From: Phytopythium helicoides
Taxonomy: Eukaryota > Oomycota > Peronosporomycetes > Pythiales > Pythiaceae
DNA: 64,000 nt
Reading direction: 5' to 3'
Assembly: GCA_024867545.1 (NCBI GenBank)
Contig: JANFNE010000022.1
Coordinates: 372,001 to 436,000 of the forward strand
In this document: positions 10,132 to 21,653 of the stretch, in pieces
Layout: every line of letters begins with the position of its first letter
How positions within the stretch are numbered: position 1 is the first letter of the stretch
Made by a program: the position numbers and the translations under genes
Notes under the pieces: generated by a model
The model's input: the letters and a program-made list of their open reading frames with translations, nothing else
What the model was told of the DNA's origin: nothing
Database searches by the model: none

Positions 10132-13078
10132 AGATATGGTCGCGGCTTGCACTGCTCTCGCTGCTTTCTCTAGGAAATGCAATGGATGCTGCTCCTCCGG
10201 TCATGAACTCTATTGCGTGTGCGTATGTTTGGCGCAGTTATTAGCATCCCAAGGTGAATCCTGAGCTACTTTTTCTCCATTTGTTGGTGAACAGTGCGGT
10301 GGAATTTCAACGACGGCCTCAATGGGTGGGGCCAATCCACGCCGCTGGAAATGGGCCTTGCTATCGACGCGATCGACGGCACACTCAAAGGCACAGTTCT
10401 ACCAAGTGGCCCAATCGACCGAGCATACGTCGACTCGCCGGAGCTCAAGGTCGACATCTCGAGCGACGATCGCGATTACTTAGTACTGCGGATGCGAAAT
10501 CTGGGGCAGTGTCAACTTGCCATGGTAGAGCTTGAGCGAAACGCCGCTGAACCTGCAGTTGACCCTGGCGACCGACGAGAGCGGGTAGTGTTTCACGATC
10601 CCGTTCGCATTCCGTTCAAGCTTCGCACCGACGGCGCCAGTTTGAGAGGCGCTGATCTCTACTACATCCCAATCTGGAAGTACATGACTGGCGCTTTACA
10701 TCGCATTCGCCTACACCCTTGCTTCAAGACCTCATCTGCGGTGGGTGGGCAACAGCTCAGTGGTCAGACCTTTTCAGCTGGACTGGGTCGCATTTGCCAA
10801 AGGTGAGATCACCAAAACGACTTGGATCGACGCGACTGTCCCAACTAACACATTCACACTTTGTAGCGCCAGTCATTTCCAAGGTGCAAGGATGCCTTGA
10901 CAAGTATTATGATTATGCCTACTTCAACACGAGCTTGGGGGAAGCCTTTGCCTACGAGCAACAGCAGCAACGCCAGGTTGAGATCGTGCCAATTGACACA
11001 CAATCTGCGAAAACAAACTGCACGGAACGAGTGTCCATCACCAACGACTTCCTGGTATCGTCCTTCCGTGAATGCGCGCCTTTGCAAAGTGTTCCACCCC
11101 CGCCTGTAGCGACAACCTACAATTGCGCACGCGCTGGCGGTCAAGTCGTCGTCATCTCGGGCAAGCATTTCGGCACTTCTGACGCCATAGTGGCTATCGA
11201 CGGTGTTGAGTGCCTCGAACTTGTTCACACCATCCCAGAAGTCGAGCTGAAATGCACGCTTCCCTGCCGCTTCATCCGCATGGCGCAGTGACCCATCGTT
11301 CCCGTCGAGGGTTCGAGTTCAACTTGGTGCACTACCAGGTTTATGGGACGACGTGCCAGCACTCTCGTACTCTTCGCCCATTTCGACACCGTTGGCGGCA
11401 CCAGTGATCTCCAACGTTGCGTCACGCGCACTCGACGTCAACTGGAAGCCACCTGCTTCCTTTTGGGATGCAATGACTGTGTCAGGATACCGCATTAGTT
11501 GGAAAAAGTGTCAAGGCGCAGCTTTTCTCCCGAGAATGCTGTTTTCGTTGGAAACGTGACGCACACGACGTTGATTGGGCTGGAACCATCCACATCCTAC
11601 CAAGTCCAGGTTGCTCCACTCACCGAAGGAGGTGATTTGCCGTCTCCATCCATCGACCTATACGGGAGGCTTGAGTCAAATTTCCACTCCGATACCGTCA
11701 CCTGGGTCACCATCGCCATCATCTCTTTGCGTTCAAACGCTTGCGCATGGTCGGTCAACACGATGTATACGCGCGTGATGTTATTGCTGATGAGGTGGTG
11801 CTTGTAGATTTTACGTTCCCGAGTTTCACTGCAAGACTTCTGACGAACCAGAGTGCATTGCTCACTGCACCACTGACATTACCCACGCGTGGCCCAACTG
11901 GAGAGATTGGCGACCAGGGGCACTTTGGGCTCTACGTGAACGGGGATGCCCACGTGCGTTGCTTTGATTCCCTGTCCTGATACATGTAGATGAAGTGACC
12001 TTTTTCGTCGCTGTCCGCAGGTGGAGAATGCGAACGGCTCTGTTTCGTGCTGTGATGGATTCAGCGAATCGAACGTAGCCCCGACAGCCTCTTGCTCGTA
12101 CGTTGCGGCTTCCACAACATCGGATTCGTTGGTTGTGAATTTCTTGAACGGCACAACGAGCCGCTCACTCCCAACGAATGCGCTGTTTGCCGCTCCATAT
12201 CCAACCAAGAGCATCTTTGATGCCACGGGTACGACGACCAGTGCACTTCAGAACGAACTGGATCACCACGGCGCTGCTCCTGTAACAGCAGTATGCGGGC
12301 CAGCGCTACGCCTCACGGGTTCTCACACACAATTAGCAGGGTCAGCTTGGTATCCTCGTCGTATGAACGTCCGAGAAGGCTTCGAGACGAGTTTCACATT
12401 TCGCATGGCCAATCCTTCGACCCGCTTGCCGCTTCCAGGATGGCGTGCACACTCGTTGTCGTTCTCGAGGAGGCGATGGGCTGGCTTTTGTGGTACAGAA
12501 CGACCACGATATTGCGCTCGGGTAGCGGTGGGAGTGGCTTGGGTTATGGAGGCCTACACAACACCTTAGCTGTGGAATTCGACTCGTGGTTCAACCCAGA
12601 CATGATGGACCCGTATGAGAATCACATCAGTGTCCACATCAGTTCCAAAGGCAGCAATGACGACCTCGAAGAGACACAGCACCACGCACGATCTCTTGGG
12701 AGCACAACAGCGGTGTCTGATCTGACCGACGGCTCGCATCGCGTGCGCATTCGGTACACGCCAAATATCGGCACAGACGAGGAAGAGCTCATTTTTTCAG
12801 ACGCGTTCTCTGCATCTGCCGTCGCTGGAGATCTGTTTGCATCAGGTGCGTGGGCGTCCGGCGTCGGCATGCTGTCCGTTCATGTCGACGATCTCAACTC
12901 TCCTGTTCTGGCTGTGCCGTTGCGAATTGAGCACACAATCGATCTGTTTCACGGACGGGCGTGGGTTGGATTCACTGCGGCAACGGGTGAAGTTGCATGG
13001 CAAACGCACGATGTGCTCGACTGGACGTTTGACTCGCTGCGACGCGATGTTCGGCTCGTTCAAGCCACGTTGGTGTAA
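10132..13078 (+). CDS. Secreted IPT/TIG, fibronectin III and legume-type lectin protein
   Basis: Exon 1 (10132-10218) encodes a signal peptide (MWQQIWSRLALLSLLSLGNA). Exon 2 begins at 10295 after a GTGCGT donor. Further introns lie near 10802-10866 and 11956-12020. Domains in order are: an N-terminal beta-rich module (RWNFNDGLNGWGQ); an IPT/TIG-like module (GGQVVVISGKHFGTSD); a fibronectin III domain (ALDVNWKPPASFWDA, then LEPSTSYQVQVAPL); and a legume-type lectin domain (GGDGLAFVVQND, GLGYGGLHNTLAVEFDSW, and a GRAWVGFTAATG end). Such proteins act outside the cell or at its surface and bind glycans. The frame breaks near 10735, 11275, 11515, 11720 and 12420, probably from sequence errors. Ligand and exact exon limits are uncertain. 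Confidence 0.7.
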
Positions 13079-13298
13079 CTCAACAGCAGGAAATCAGTCA
13101 GCACGGCATTGCATCTATAGAGGCTTGAATTATGGGCATCTCAAACGCGTTCATTCGTTTCATCTGTTCCGGCCCACCGCCGACTCCGATCCACTGCACT
13201 ACCAACAACTGTTGGCACTTTGATCCACTTCATCTCAGCACTTGCGCGCGTCTCCATTTAAGCGGTGGCGCACCGAGCGAAAACGGTCATCTCGCCGT

Positions 13299-14693
13299 CT
13301 AATACGAAATGCCGTTCGAGCGCAGCTTCGCCTCCAGCTCGGCAATACGCGCGTTGGCGGCATCCAGCTCGCGCTGGAGCTTCTGCTCGGGCGTCTCGTT
13401 CTTGTTACCGCCACGGGCGAAGCGAGCCACGCGAGCCGCAATGCCAGAGCCCATGGTCGTCTTGGACGACGCTCGTGCACGCTTGCCGTCAAAGGTAACC
13501 TTGCCGAACTGCTCGGGGCGAAGCGAGCACAGAACCGGCGAGTTGTCGGCGCCGTTGAGCCAGTCGTCGGCCGTCATGGACGGCACGCCGGCGTACGTGT
13601 CCGGGAAAATGTCGTCCTGGAACGCGTCCGACTTGCGCGGAACATACACGTGCAGCGGCTCGATCGCGTTGGACGTCAGCTTGAGCAGACGAGCCGTCTC
13701 GCACTTCATAATATCGCAGCCCGCGCTTAGGGATCATCGCCATGCCGCGTGCCGCCGTCGTCGAGCGGTACTCGCTGATCGGGAATGCGAACGGCTCGCC
13801 CTCGGACATTTCATAGTAACGAATGTTGCCGTCACCCTTACCACACAAGTACAGGAGGTTCGTGTCCGCGTCGTAGAACGGCATGATGACGCCGGCAGCC
13901 TGGTCAATGTCGACCTTCTTGAGCTCCTTGTCGAGATTGCGCGGGTCCCAGACCTTGAACTGGCGCTGGCTCTGGCGCGTGAAGCCGACCGAGACGAACG
14001 TCTCCTTGCTGCCCAGGAACTGCAGCTTGACGCTCTTCGTGCCCAGGTGCGCGTTCTCCTTCTGCATGGCAATCTGGCCTGAGCGCGCGTCGTACAGGCG
14101 GATCGTCTTGTCCTTGCATGACGTCGCAAGCGTGCTGCCGGTCCAGGACCAGGCGATGTCCTGGATGAGGTTCTCGCCCGCGGTCTCCATCTGGACCATC
14201 TCGGAGCCCTTTTCAATGTCCCACAATCGCACCGTGAAGTCTGCCGAGGTACTCGCGAGCACATTGTTGGCCGTGGGGTGGAAGTTGATGAGCGTCACCT
14301 TGCGGCCGTGGCCCTGCAGGTCAACGAGCGGCTCGACGCACGTCTCGGTCAGTCCGCCCTCAGGGATGCCCCAGACCTTGATGGTCGTGTCGTCCGAGGC
14401 GGATGCAATCAGGTGCTCGTGGAACGGGTTGAAGTCGAAGTCGAGGAATGGCGCCGCGGTGGCCCGAGAAGAGCGGGAAAGTCCGGGTCGAACTTGCCGA
14501 CCTTCTCGTACGGCACGACGGCCATGGCGCCACCGCCGGCCTGGATCGACACGGCGAAGAACTTGGTGTTACCCTTGATGTAGTTCTGCTCGCCCGTGGC
14601 CGTCGACAGGCGCACGTTCGTGTAGCAGTTCTCGATCTTGGCCGGCTCGAGGTACACATGGCGGTACTTGCTCTGGCGCACAAAGTGGCTCAT
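13299..14693 (-). CDS. CORO: Coronin, WD40 actin-binding protein, with frame breaks
   Basis: The ATG at 14693 gives MSHFVRQSKYRHVYLEPAK, the typical coronin N-terminus. A seven-bladed WD40 propeller follows (LASTSADFTVRLWDIEKG, LATSCKDKTIRLYDARSG, VGFTRQSQRQFKVWDPRN). The conserved extension comes next (CETARLLKLT, PRKSDAFQDDIFPDT), and then a short C-terminal coiled coil (LQRELDAANARIAELEAKL). Coronins bind F-actin and tune Arp2/3 and cofilin activity at the cortex. The frame shifts twice near 14450-14480 and once near 13720, without splice sites. The joined protein is about 460 aa, normal for the family. It is head to head with TRAX, with about 460 bp between the two starts. Confidence 0.88.
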
Positions 14694-15154
14694 GGTGCTC
14701 TGCGTCTACGGTGCTTCTTGCTGTTCGACCACCACCATTACCACCACAGTCACCACGTCAGCTCACTGCTCGCACCACCATCTGCGCCGCGCCACCGTCG
14801 TCGGGGCCAGCAGCGCCGCCTACCTGTGGATCGTGCCAACGAGGCGCGAGAGGTCGAGAAGGGCCGAATCCGAGACCTGCGAGCGCCAACGCCACCACAC
14901 GCAGCCGCGTCAGCCCCTGCACTAGCCGCCCGCTCCGCCGCAGCGCCGCGCCTGGCTCCGCCGCCCTCGCTGCAGCACGCACCGTTGTTCTCTCGCCTGC
15001 GCGGAACCGAAATGTTGCGGTTCTTTCTCCCCCTTGGATGCGGTGGGGGGGGGAGGAAGCGCTCCGGCTAGGTGCGATCTTGGACCTCTTGGCGAATGTA
15101 TGACATACGAACGCACAGTTACTCGATGGGTTCTGAATCAGGCCGTCCGCCATC

Positions 15155-16306
15155 ATGGCGGCGATGGAGACGCTGGGCAAGCGCGCGCGAGCCGACGGCG
15201 CGGCGCCCATGGCCGCCGACGGGGGCGAGCGGCCGCTGCTGGACCGGCAGGAGTTCGTGGACATGAACCGCGGTGCGTGGGGCGGCTGCCGTGGCTGGCG
15301 GTCGAGCGAGGGGCGCGATATCTCACTGGTATCCGCTCGGCGCGGAGAGGACCGCAGAGATGCATGAGGCGGACGAAGTGCGCGAGCAAATCATCAAGCG
15401 ATCGCGCGAAGTGCTCAAGGCCAGGTGCGCACGGAGTACTACCGTAGGGCCCGCGGCTGTGGTGGCTGACCGCCGCGAGCGGACAACGGGAACGGCGCTC
15501 TCTGACAGTTGCATCGTTTTTTGCTGCCTGCGACGGACCCGGCCGACGAACGGACCCGGTGCGTCATCAGCAAGCAGGCGATCTTCTCTCTGCATCGCGG
15601 CAACCGCGCCGAGGCCTTGAACCTGCTCGCCAAGGCCGAGACGGTGTGGCCACTGCTGCTGCTACCGATTCGATCCGGCGAATGGGCTACTGACCTCGAC
15701 TGTGCCAGATTGGCGACGAGCTCGTGGCGCTGACGGCGGGAAACCCGTCGCTACGCGAAGGAGCGCTGTCGGCTGCGTTCGAGGAGTATGTCGAGGCAAA
15801 GTGCTTCGGCTACTACCTGGACACAGGCTGCCTTCTGCCGCGCCGAGACCTCCCGTCCGCGATCCAAAAGCACGAGTACCTCGGAGGAGTGATCGACTTC
15901 ACAGGTAATGACAGTCACCATGGATTGCGAGGAGTGTGTCTAACCGGATCCTTCAGGTGAGCTCATGCGCTATGCGGTCGTCAAGGCCACGGCCCGAGAT
16001 GTCGCGGCCGTCGAGCGCTGCCGAGCGATTGTCGACGCCATCAGCGGCGAGCTTATACAATTCGACTTTCGAAATGGTGGGCTGCGGCGCAAGTTCGACT
16101 CGATCAAGTACAACCTGCGCAAACTCGAGGTGCGTCGATTACATGATATTGGCGTGCAGGGGCCGAAGCTGACGAGTAAACAATTCTGGTAGAACACCTT
16201 GTACGAGCTGTCGCTTGTGACAGCCACCGGCGTTGCGCTCCAAGCACAGTCTACACAGGACGAGGCGCCTCAAGCAAAGGACGAGTCGAATGAAAGTGAG
16301 CAGTAA
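15155..16306 (+). CDS. TSNAX: Translin-associated factor X (TRAX), six exons
   Basis: The exons are 15155-15272, 15358-15424, 15571-15643, 15709-15904, 15957-16129 and 16193-16306. All introns are GT-AG and phases match. The product is about 246 aa, close to family length. Recognisable blocks are QIIKRSREVLKASKQAIFSL, EEYVEAKCFGYYLDTGCLL, YLGGVIDFTGELMRYAV and RRKFDSIKYNLRKLENTLYE. TRAX pairs with translin to form C3PO, an octameric RNase that removes passenger strands and processes small RNAs and tRNA fragments. The gene is free of frame breaks although its neighbours are not. It converges on the first LCB2 copy, with about 90 bp between stops. Confidence 0.9.
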
Positions 16307-16396
16307 AGGCTCGCTCAAACAAGCAAACTAGAGGCTCATTCAACACAGAGGCACGAGGAACCTATGCTATACTTCAATCTTACGTCGCCGTACTTT

Positions 16397-17934
16397 CTAC
16401 TGGTTGACGCTGACATTCAGCCGAACTGTGTGCGAACTGTAGCGGACGTGGCACAGCTTGTTCACTTCTTCAAGCTGCACAAGGGCTTCATCCATGTCCT
16501 CGCGAGTGTGAGCAGCGGAAATGCAGAAACGCACTCGAGACAGAAGCAGTGGAGTCGCAGGGAATCCCACTGTCACCACAGCCAAACCGCGCTTCAAGCA
16601 CTCGCGAGAGTACTCACCAACCTTAGACATGTGGTACTAGCATCACAGGAATCACGGGAGAGTCAAAGTTGCCGAGAGACACCACACCCATATCAATCAG
16701 CTTCTGACGGAAATAGTTGCTGTTCTCGCGCAACGCAGTCAACTTCTTCTTTCCGATGTCCGTGCCATCCGCGCCAGAAATGATGTTCAGCGCCGTCAGA
16801 ACCTGCTGAGCGATCACAGGCGACAGACTCGTCGCGTAGATCGCACCAGCACTCGAGTTGCGAACAAAGTCGATAATGTCCTTCGAAGCAGCGATGTATC
16901 CGCCCATGCCACCGAAGCTCTTCGTGAACGTCCCCATCAAAATGTCGATCTCGCTCGGGTCCACGCCAGAGTACTCACAGATACCACGACCAGTCTTGCC
17001 CAGCGCACCAATGCTGTGCGCCTCGTCCACGTAGATGTACGCCTTGTACTTCTTGCACACGTCCACGATCTCACGGAGTCTCACGATCTCACCCTCCATC
17101 GAGTAAATACCCTCCACCATCACCATGATCTTCTTCCACGGACGGTGCGTGCGCGACTGGCCCTCTGCGATCTTGCTGCGCAGCACCTGCTCCAGGTGCT
17201 TCGGGTCGTTATGGCGGAACACGCCCACCGTCGCACCGGACGCGCGCGCACCGTTCACGATCGACGTGTGGTTCAGCGCGTCACTGAGGATGAGTGATCC
17301 CTTGCCGAGGAGCGCGGGAATGCTGGTGGAGTTGGTGGCGTAGCCCATGTTGTAGACGATGGCAGCCTCTTTGCCCACGAACTTGGCCGTGGCTTCTTCA
17401 AGCTGCACGTGAACGGAGGTAGTGCCAAACTCCATTGGAGGTCCATTCGACGCGATCGCCATCTGGTCGACGGTCTTGAGCACCGTCTTGGCGCACGTGT
17501 TCATCCAGTCATCGGCGAAGCCGAGGTAGTTGTACGAGCCGAGGTTGATGCAACGCTGCGGTGGTTCGTCCGACTGGATGAAGCTCTTGTTGTCGTCGAG
17601 CGAGTAGCGCTGGATGAGGTTGATGTGCGCGCCTGCATCGCACGGTTGTCAGTTCCCGCGACGCGCCAATGATCCGCAGTCAGCGCAACGCACCTGGCGC
17701 GCCGGTGACGGGCCGGTTGAAGACGTCCTGCACGCGGTGGTACAGGCGGCGCGTGTAGAAGCTCTCCCAAGCGATGAGCAGCTTGGCGAGCCCCGTGCGC
17801 GCCTCCTCGGACTTGTAGCGCGAGACGCCCGAGAGCCCTGCCCAGAGGTCGCGCATGTGGCCGAAGGTGATGAGGATCGAGTACTGCAGGAAGCACATGA
17901 GCGCCGGGAACCACGGCACGTTCTCGGCCGACAT
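16397..17934 (-). CDS. SPTLC2: Serine palmitoyltransferase LCB2-type subunit, copy 1
   Basis: This PLP enzyme condenses serine with palmitoyl-CoA at the ER, the first step of sphingolipid synthesis, usually with an LCB1 partner. Exon 1 (17694-17934) encodes MSAENVPWFPALMCFLQYS, a membrane-anchoring segment, and the FGHMRDL motif. Exon 2 starts at 17632 and holds INLGSYNYLGFADDW, the substrate loop, YIYVDEAHSIGALGKTG and the PLP lysine in GTFTKSFGGMGG. Near 16637-16640 (CTAG on both strands) the frame breaks by one base: one frame ends five codons later, and the other continues as YHMSKVGEYSRECLKRGLAV to a stop at 16397. That region aligns end to end with known LCB2 C-termini, so it is coding. 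The same break occurs in copy 2. Confidence 0.88.
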
Positions 17935-18059
17935 GGACTGCTGCGGCGTGCGGGGCTCGGCCGGGGGAGGGCGGTGACTGGCGCGCGGCGACACGGAGAA
18001 TGCGCCGCCAGCGCCGGCGCCTGGAAGGGAGTGGGAGCGGCGCGCTGACGTCGGCCACG

Positions 18060-18750
18060 TTCTCTCCCTCGGCTCGCCCATGCAGCGCGGATGGGACATG
18101 CTGCCGACTTGTATTGCATAGGCCGTGCTCACCAGAAGGATCGGGTTTGGCAGGATCTGCGAGTAGCAGAGTGACCTAGATTCGGGTGTATTGGGTACAC
18201 ATGACATTCGAGATGAGAGGGAAGCCAAGTCGGATGATTGCGCCGGACGCGCACTGTCGGCATCGGGCTAAGTGCACCCGTCCGACCTGATTGTATGCCA
18301 GTTCGACTCGGGCGGACCCGCGGGAATGAACTTACGCGAGAAAGCCACTGGAGGGCTCACCTGTTCGTCGGATCGATGCGACGTTTGGCTTCACCACATC
18401 CATCACCATTGCGGCACTTCACGACTACAGTATCGGCTGCTGGACCGCTCGCGTCGACGGTCGCTGCAAGATTGCTGGTGCTCGTAACGCATAATCCGAT
18501 GGTGCCGAGGCGGTACCGTCAACATGATGGTGAGATGTAGACAGCCAGCATGATGACGACCTAAAGGAGTGGTAGCTGTCTCAACGACGCACGGCAATCC
18601 GCTGCCTCACTCTCGCTTTGGATCCCTCGGCACAAAACGATCAAGACCGCATCGGCGAGGTCTGCAGTTCTATTTGTCGAAGAGATTACAGAGCTACAAG
18701 GTGCGTCGCGAGGCGGCGTTCAACCTATCGTCGACGCGCTATGGCTCGCA
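18060..18750. other. Intergenic stretch between the two LCB2 copies
   Basis: About 800 bp separate the start of copy 1 (17934) from the stop of copy 2 (18753). The part next to 17934 is the copy 1 promoter. In 18230-18750 I see only short random frames, no domain, no RNA gene and no clear repeat. Confidence 0.5.
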
Positions 18751-18752
18751 CC

Positions 18753-20265
18753 CTACTTACTGTTGAAGCACACGTTGCACCACTCCGACACCTCCTTGAT
18801 CTTCACGAGCGCATCGTCAAGTTCGGCGCGGGTGTGCGCTGCAGAGATGCAGAATCGAACGCGGGCCAGAAGCAGTGGAGTCGCAGGGAATCCCACTGTC
18901 ACCACAGCCAAACCGCGCTTCAAGCACTCGCGAGAGTACTCACCGACCTTAGACATGTGGTACTAGCATCACAGGAATCACAGGAGAATCAAAGTCGCCG
19001 AGAGACACCACACCCATGTCAATCAGCTTCTGACGGAAATAGTTGCTGTTCTCGCGCAACGCAGTCAACTTCTTCTTTCCGATGTCCGTGCCATCCGCGC
19101 CAGAAATGATGTTCAAAGCCGTCAGAACCTGCTGAGCGATCACAGGCGACAGACTCGTCGCGTAGATCGCACCAGCACTCGAGTTGCGAACAAAGTCGAT
19201 AATGTCCTTCGAAGCAGCAATGTATCCACCCATACCACCGAAGCTCTTCGTGAACGTCCCCATCAAAATGTCGATCTCACTCGGATCCACACCAGAGTAC
19301 TCGCAGATACCACGACCAGTCTTGCCCAGCGCACCAATGCTGTGCGCCTCGTCCACGTAGATGTACGCCTTGTACTTCTTGCACACGTCCACAATCTCGC
19401 GGAGACTCACGATCTCGCCCTCCATCGAGTAAATACCCTCCACCATCACCATGATCTTCTTCCACGGACGGTGCGTGCGCGGCTGGCCCTCTGCGATCTT
19501 GCTGCGCAGCACTTGCTCCAGATGCTTCGGGTCGTTGTGGCGGAACACGCCCACCGTCGCGCCGGACGCGCGCGCACCGTTCACGATCGACGTGTGGTTC
19601 AGCGCGTCACTGAGGATGAGCGATCCCTTGCCGAGGAGTGCGGGGATGCTGGTGGAGTTGGTGGCGTAGCCCATGTTGTAGACGATGGCGGCTTCCTTGC
19701 CAACGAACTTGGCGAACGCCTCCTCGAGCTGCAAGTGACCGTGGTGGTGCCAAACTCCATGGGCGGGCCGTTGGAGGCGAGTGCCATCTGGTCGACGGTC
19801 TTGAAGACCGTCTTGGCGCACGTGTTCATCCAGTCATCGGCGAAGCCGAGGTAGTTGTACGAGCCGAGGTTGGTGCACGTTTGCAGGCAGCCCTCCTTGT
19901 TGTGCAGCGTCTTGTTCTCGTCCACCGAGTAGCGCTCGATGAGGTCAATGGTCGCGCCTGCGTGCATCGCCGGCGGCGCCGGGTGAGCTCAAGGCCAGCG
20001 GCGGTTCCAACGCGGAGCAGATCGTACCTGGCGCGCCCGCCACGGGCCGGTTGAAGACGTCCTGCAGGCGGTGGTAGATGCGCTTGGTGTAGAAGTTCTC
20101 GAAGGCCACCAGCAGCGGCGCGTAGCCCTTGCGCTTGTTATCCGAGTACCGCGAGCCGCCGAAGATGGCGCCCGCGCGGTCCCGCAGGTGCCCGAAGGTG
20201 ATCAGCACCGCGTACTGGATGTAGCACAGGATGGCCGCCGTCAGCGGCACGTTCTCGGCCGTCAT
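18753..20265 (-). CDS. SPTLC2: Serine palmitoyltransferase LCB2-type subunit, copy 2
   Basis: This is a tandem paralogue of the gene at 16397-17934, same strand and same intron position. Exon 1 is 20028-20265 (MTAENVPLTAAILCYIQYA, then FGHLRDR). Exon 2 begins at 19957. From about 19735 to 18880 it is almost identical to copy 1, including DEAHSIGALG and the PLP lysine in GTFTKSFGG. Exon 1, the intron, the ALLVVQ-type linker region on the opposite strand (NKEGCLQTCTN in this frame) and the last 30 residues differ more. It shares the one-base frame break at CTAG (18963-18966). It also has its own break near 19733, between FGTTTV and LQLEEAFAKF, where copy 1 is intact. Catalysis is as for copy 1; it may be a second isoform or a decaying duplicate. 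Confidence 0.85.
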
Positions 20266-20700
20266 GGGGGCGGAGGCGGGCGGCGAGGAGCGGGCGAGTC
20301 GCGAAGTGAGGCGCTCGACGTCAGCGACCCGCCACAGGCGCGGGCTTCCGCATACAACTCCCAAGTCAACGCCTCCCAGCAACGGATCGTCTTGCAATTT
20401 GTATGCGAGCGGCGAGACACGTCGGCGGTGGGAAACGCAGAGAGACCGGTATACCGGTTGGAAGGAGCGGTACCCACATTTTGTATGGGCGTTTGTAGGG
20501 CTCACATCTGAAACAACGCGAACAGGAGGATGGGCCTTTGACTTGGAAAACGTATACCTCCACGCGGCCGTAATCAGCCAATTGATTCTGCCCCTCGACT
20601 AATCACCTACAGTACCGGTACAAATACCGCATATCGTGGCTACCTGGTAGCACTTGAAGCGCTCGAAAGGACACCTCTGCTCCAGAAAGGCAATGCGGCC

Positions 20701-21653
20701 ATGGAGCGGCCGCGCTCGTCGCTCGCGCGCCACCGCCGGCGCCGGCAGCTGGAGAGCGCGCAGCTCGCGTCGCCCGCCGCGGAGCTGGCGGTGGCCGCGG
20801 CCATCGCGCGGCGCCGCTCGGCGGCCGAGAGCTACGCGGCAAGCGACGAGAGCGCGGCCGAGCAGGTCAACTGCGTGCTGCGCGCGCTGCGGAACGCCAA
20901 GAACGGCGTCTACCAGCGCGGCAAGTGCTCGATCGTGCAAGCCAGTCGGACCAAGCGGAAGTGGGGCTAACGCGGTGGGTGATGGCCGTAGGACTGGCTG
21001 CGAGAGCGCTCGGGCTGCTCATGCTGCATGACCGGGAGCTCGCGGCGCGCTTGCGGCTCGAGGCAGAGGACCTGGTCGACGCGCTGCTGCAGCTCGTCAA
21101 CTTCTGTCGGCGCGGGAGCGTGCAGAATGCGGATAGCAGACGCGTCCACGTCAACTGCTGCCTCGTCATCTCGCTACTGATGCAAGGTGGTGGCAGATGA
21201 CTCTGTGTGGAGCAGAGTTTGGTATGTTCTCTAACGGCAGTGGGGTTTGTACTACAGCTCCACAGCAGGTCCACGAAGGGAGAAATTCGCTCGTTGTTGC
21301 GCTGGATTCAGGAGCTGCTAGTCATGGAGAGCAAGCCAAGTGAGTCGTCGAGCACTCCCCTGTTGCTGACAGTCAACGGCCGACCAGTAAGTAGCAACCC
21401 ACTAACGCACGGAAGCAGCATCATCAACCTCGGCAAGCGCTCTCTTAGCGACTTCACCCCTCACAAGCGCAAGACAACAAAACCATCTCCGATTCCAAAA
21501 GAATCCCCTTCACCATCAAAAAGCAACAACCAGCAAGACTCACCATCGAAACAACGGAGAATTGCGTGGGCTCAAAAGGCACAGCAAAACTCTCCACAAG
21601 GAAAGACGAACGGCAGCACCAACTACGAAGCAGCAAGTTATCTCGTATCCTAG
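20701..21653 (+). CDS. Probable 5' part of the giant IQ/B-box gene, frame unresolved
   Basis: Coding-like pieces on the plus strand lead into the large ORF. An ATG at 20701 opens MERPRSSLARHRRRRQLES and runs to YQRGKCSIVQ. A second piece near 20985-21185 encodes a helical stretch (LRLEAEDLVDALLQLVNF). A third from about 21256 encodes KGEIRSLLRWIQELLVME and a long serine/proline/lysine-rich disordered segment that overlaps the start of the large frame. Intron phases did not close by eye, so either splice sites are misjudged or a base is missing. No family is recognised. Continuous direction and disordered composition suggest one gene with 21562-29553, but a separate small gene is possible. Confidence 0.45.

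Noticed and set aside
16622..16640. A 16-nt GT-AG intron in the LCB2 genes
   Set aside because: It restores frame but removes residues that align with conserved LCB2 positions; other introns here are 45 nt or longer.
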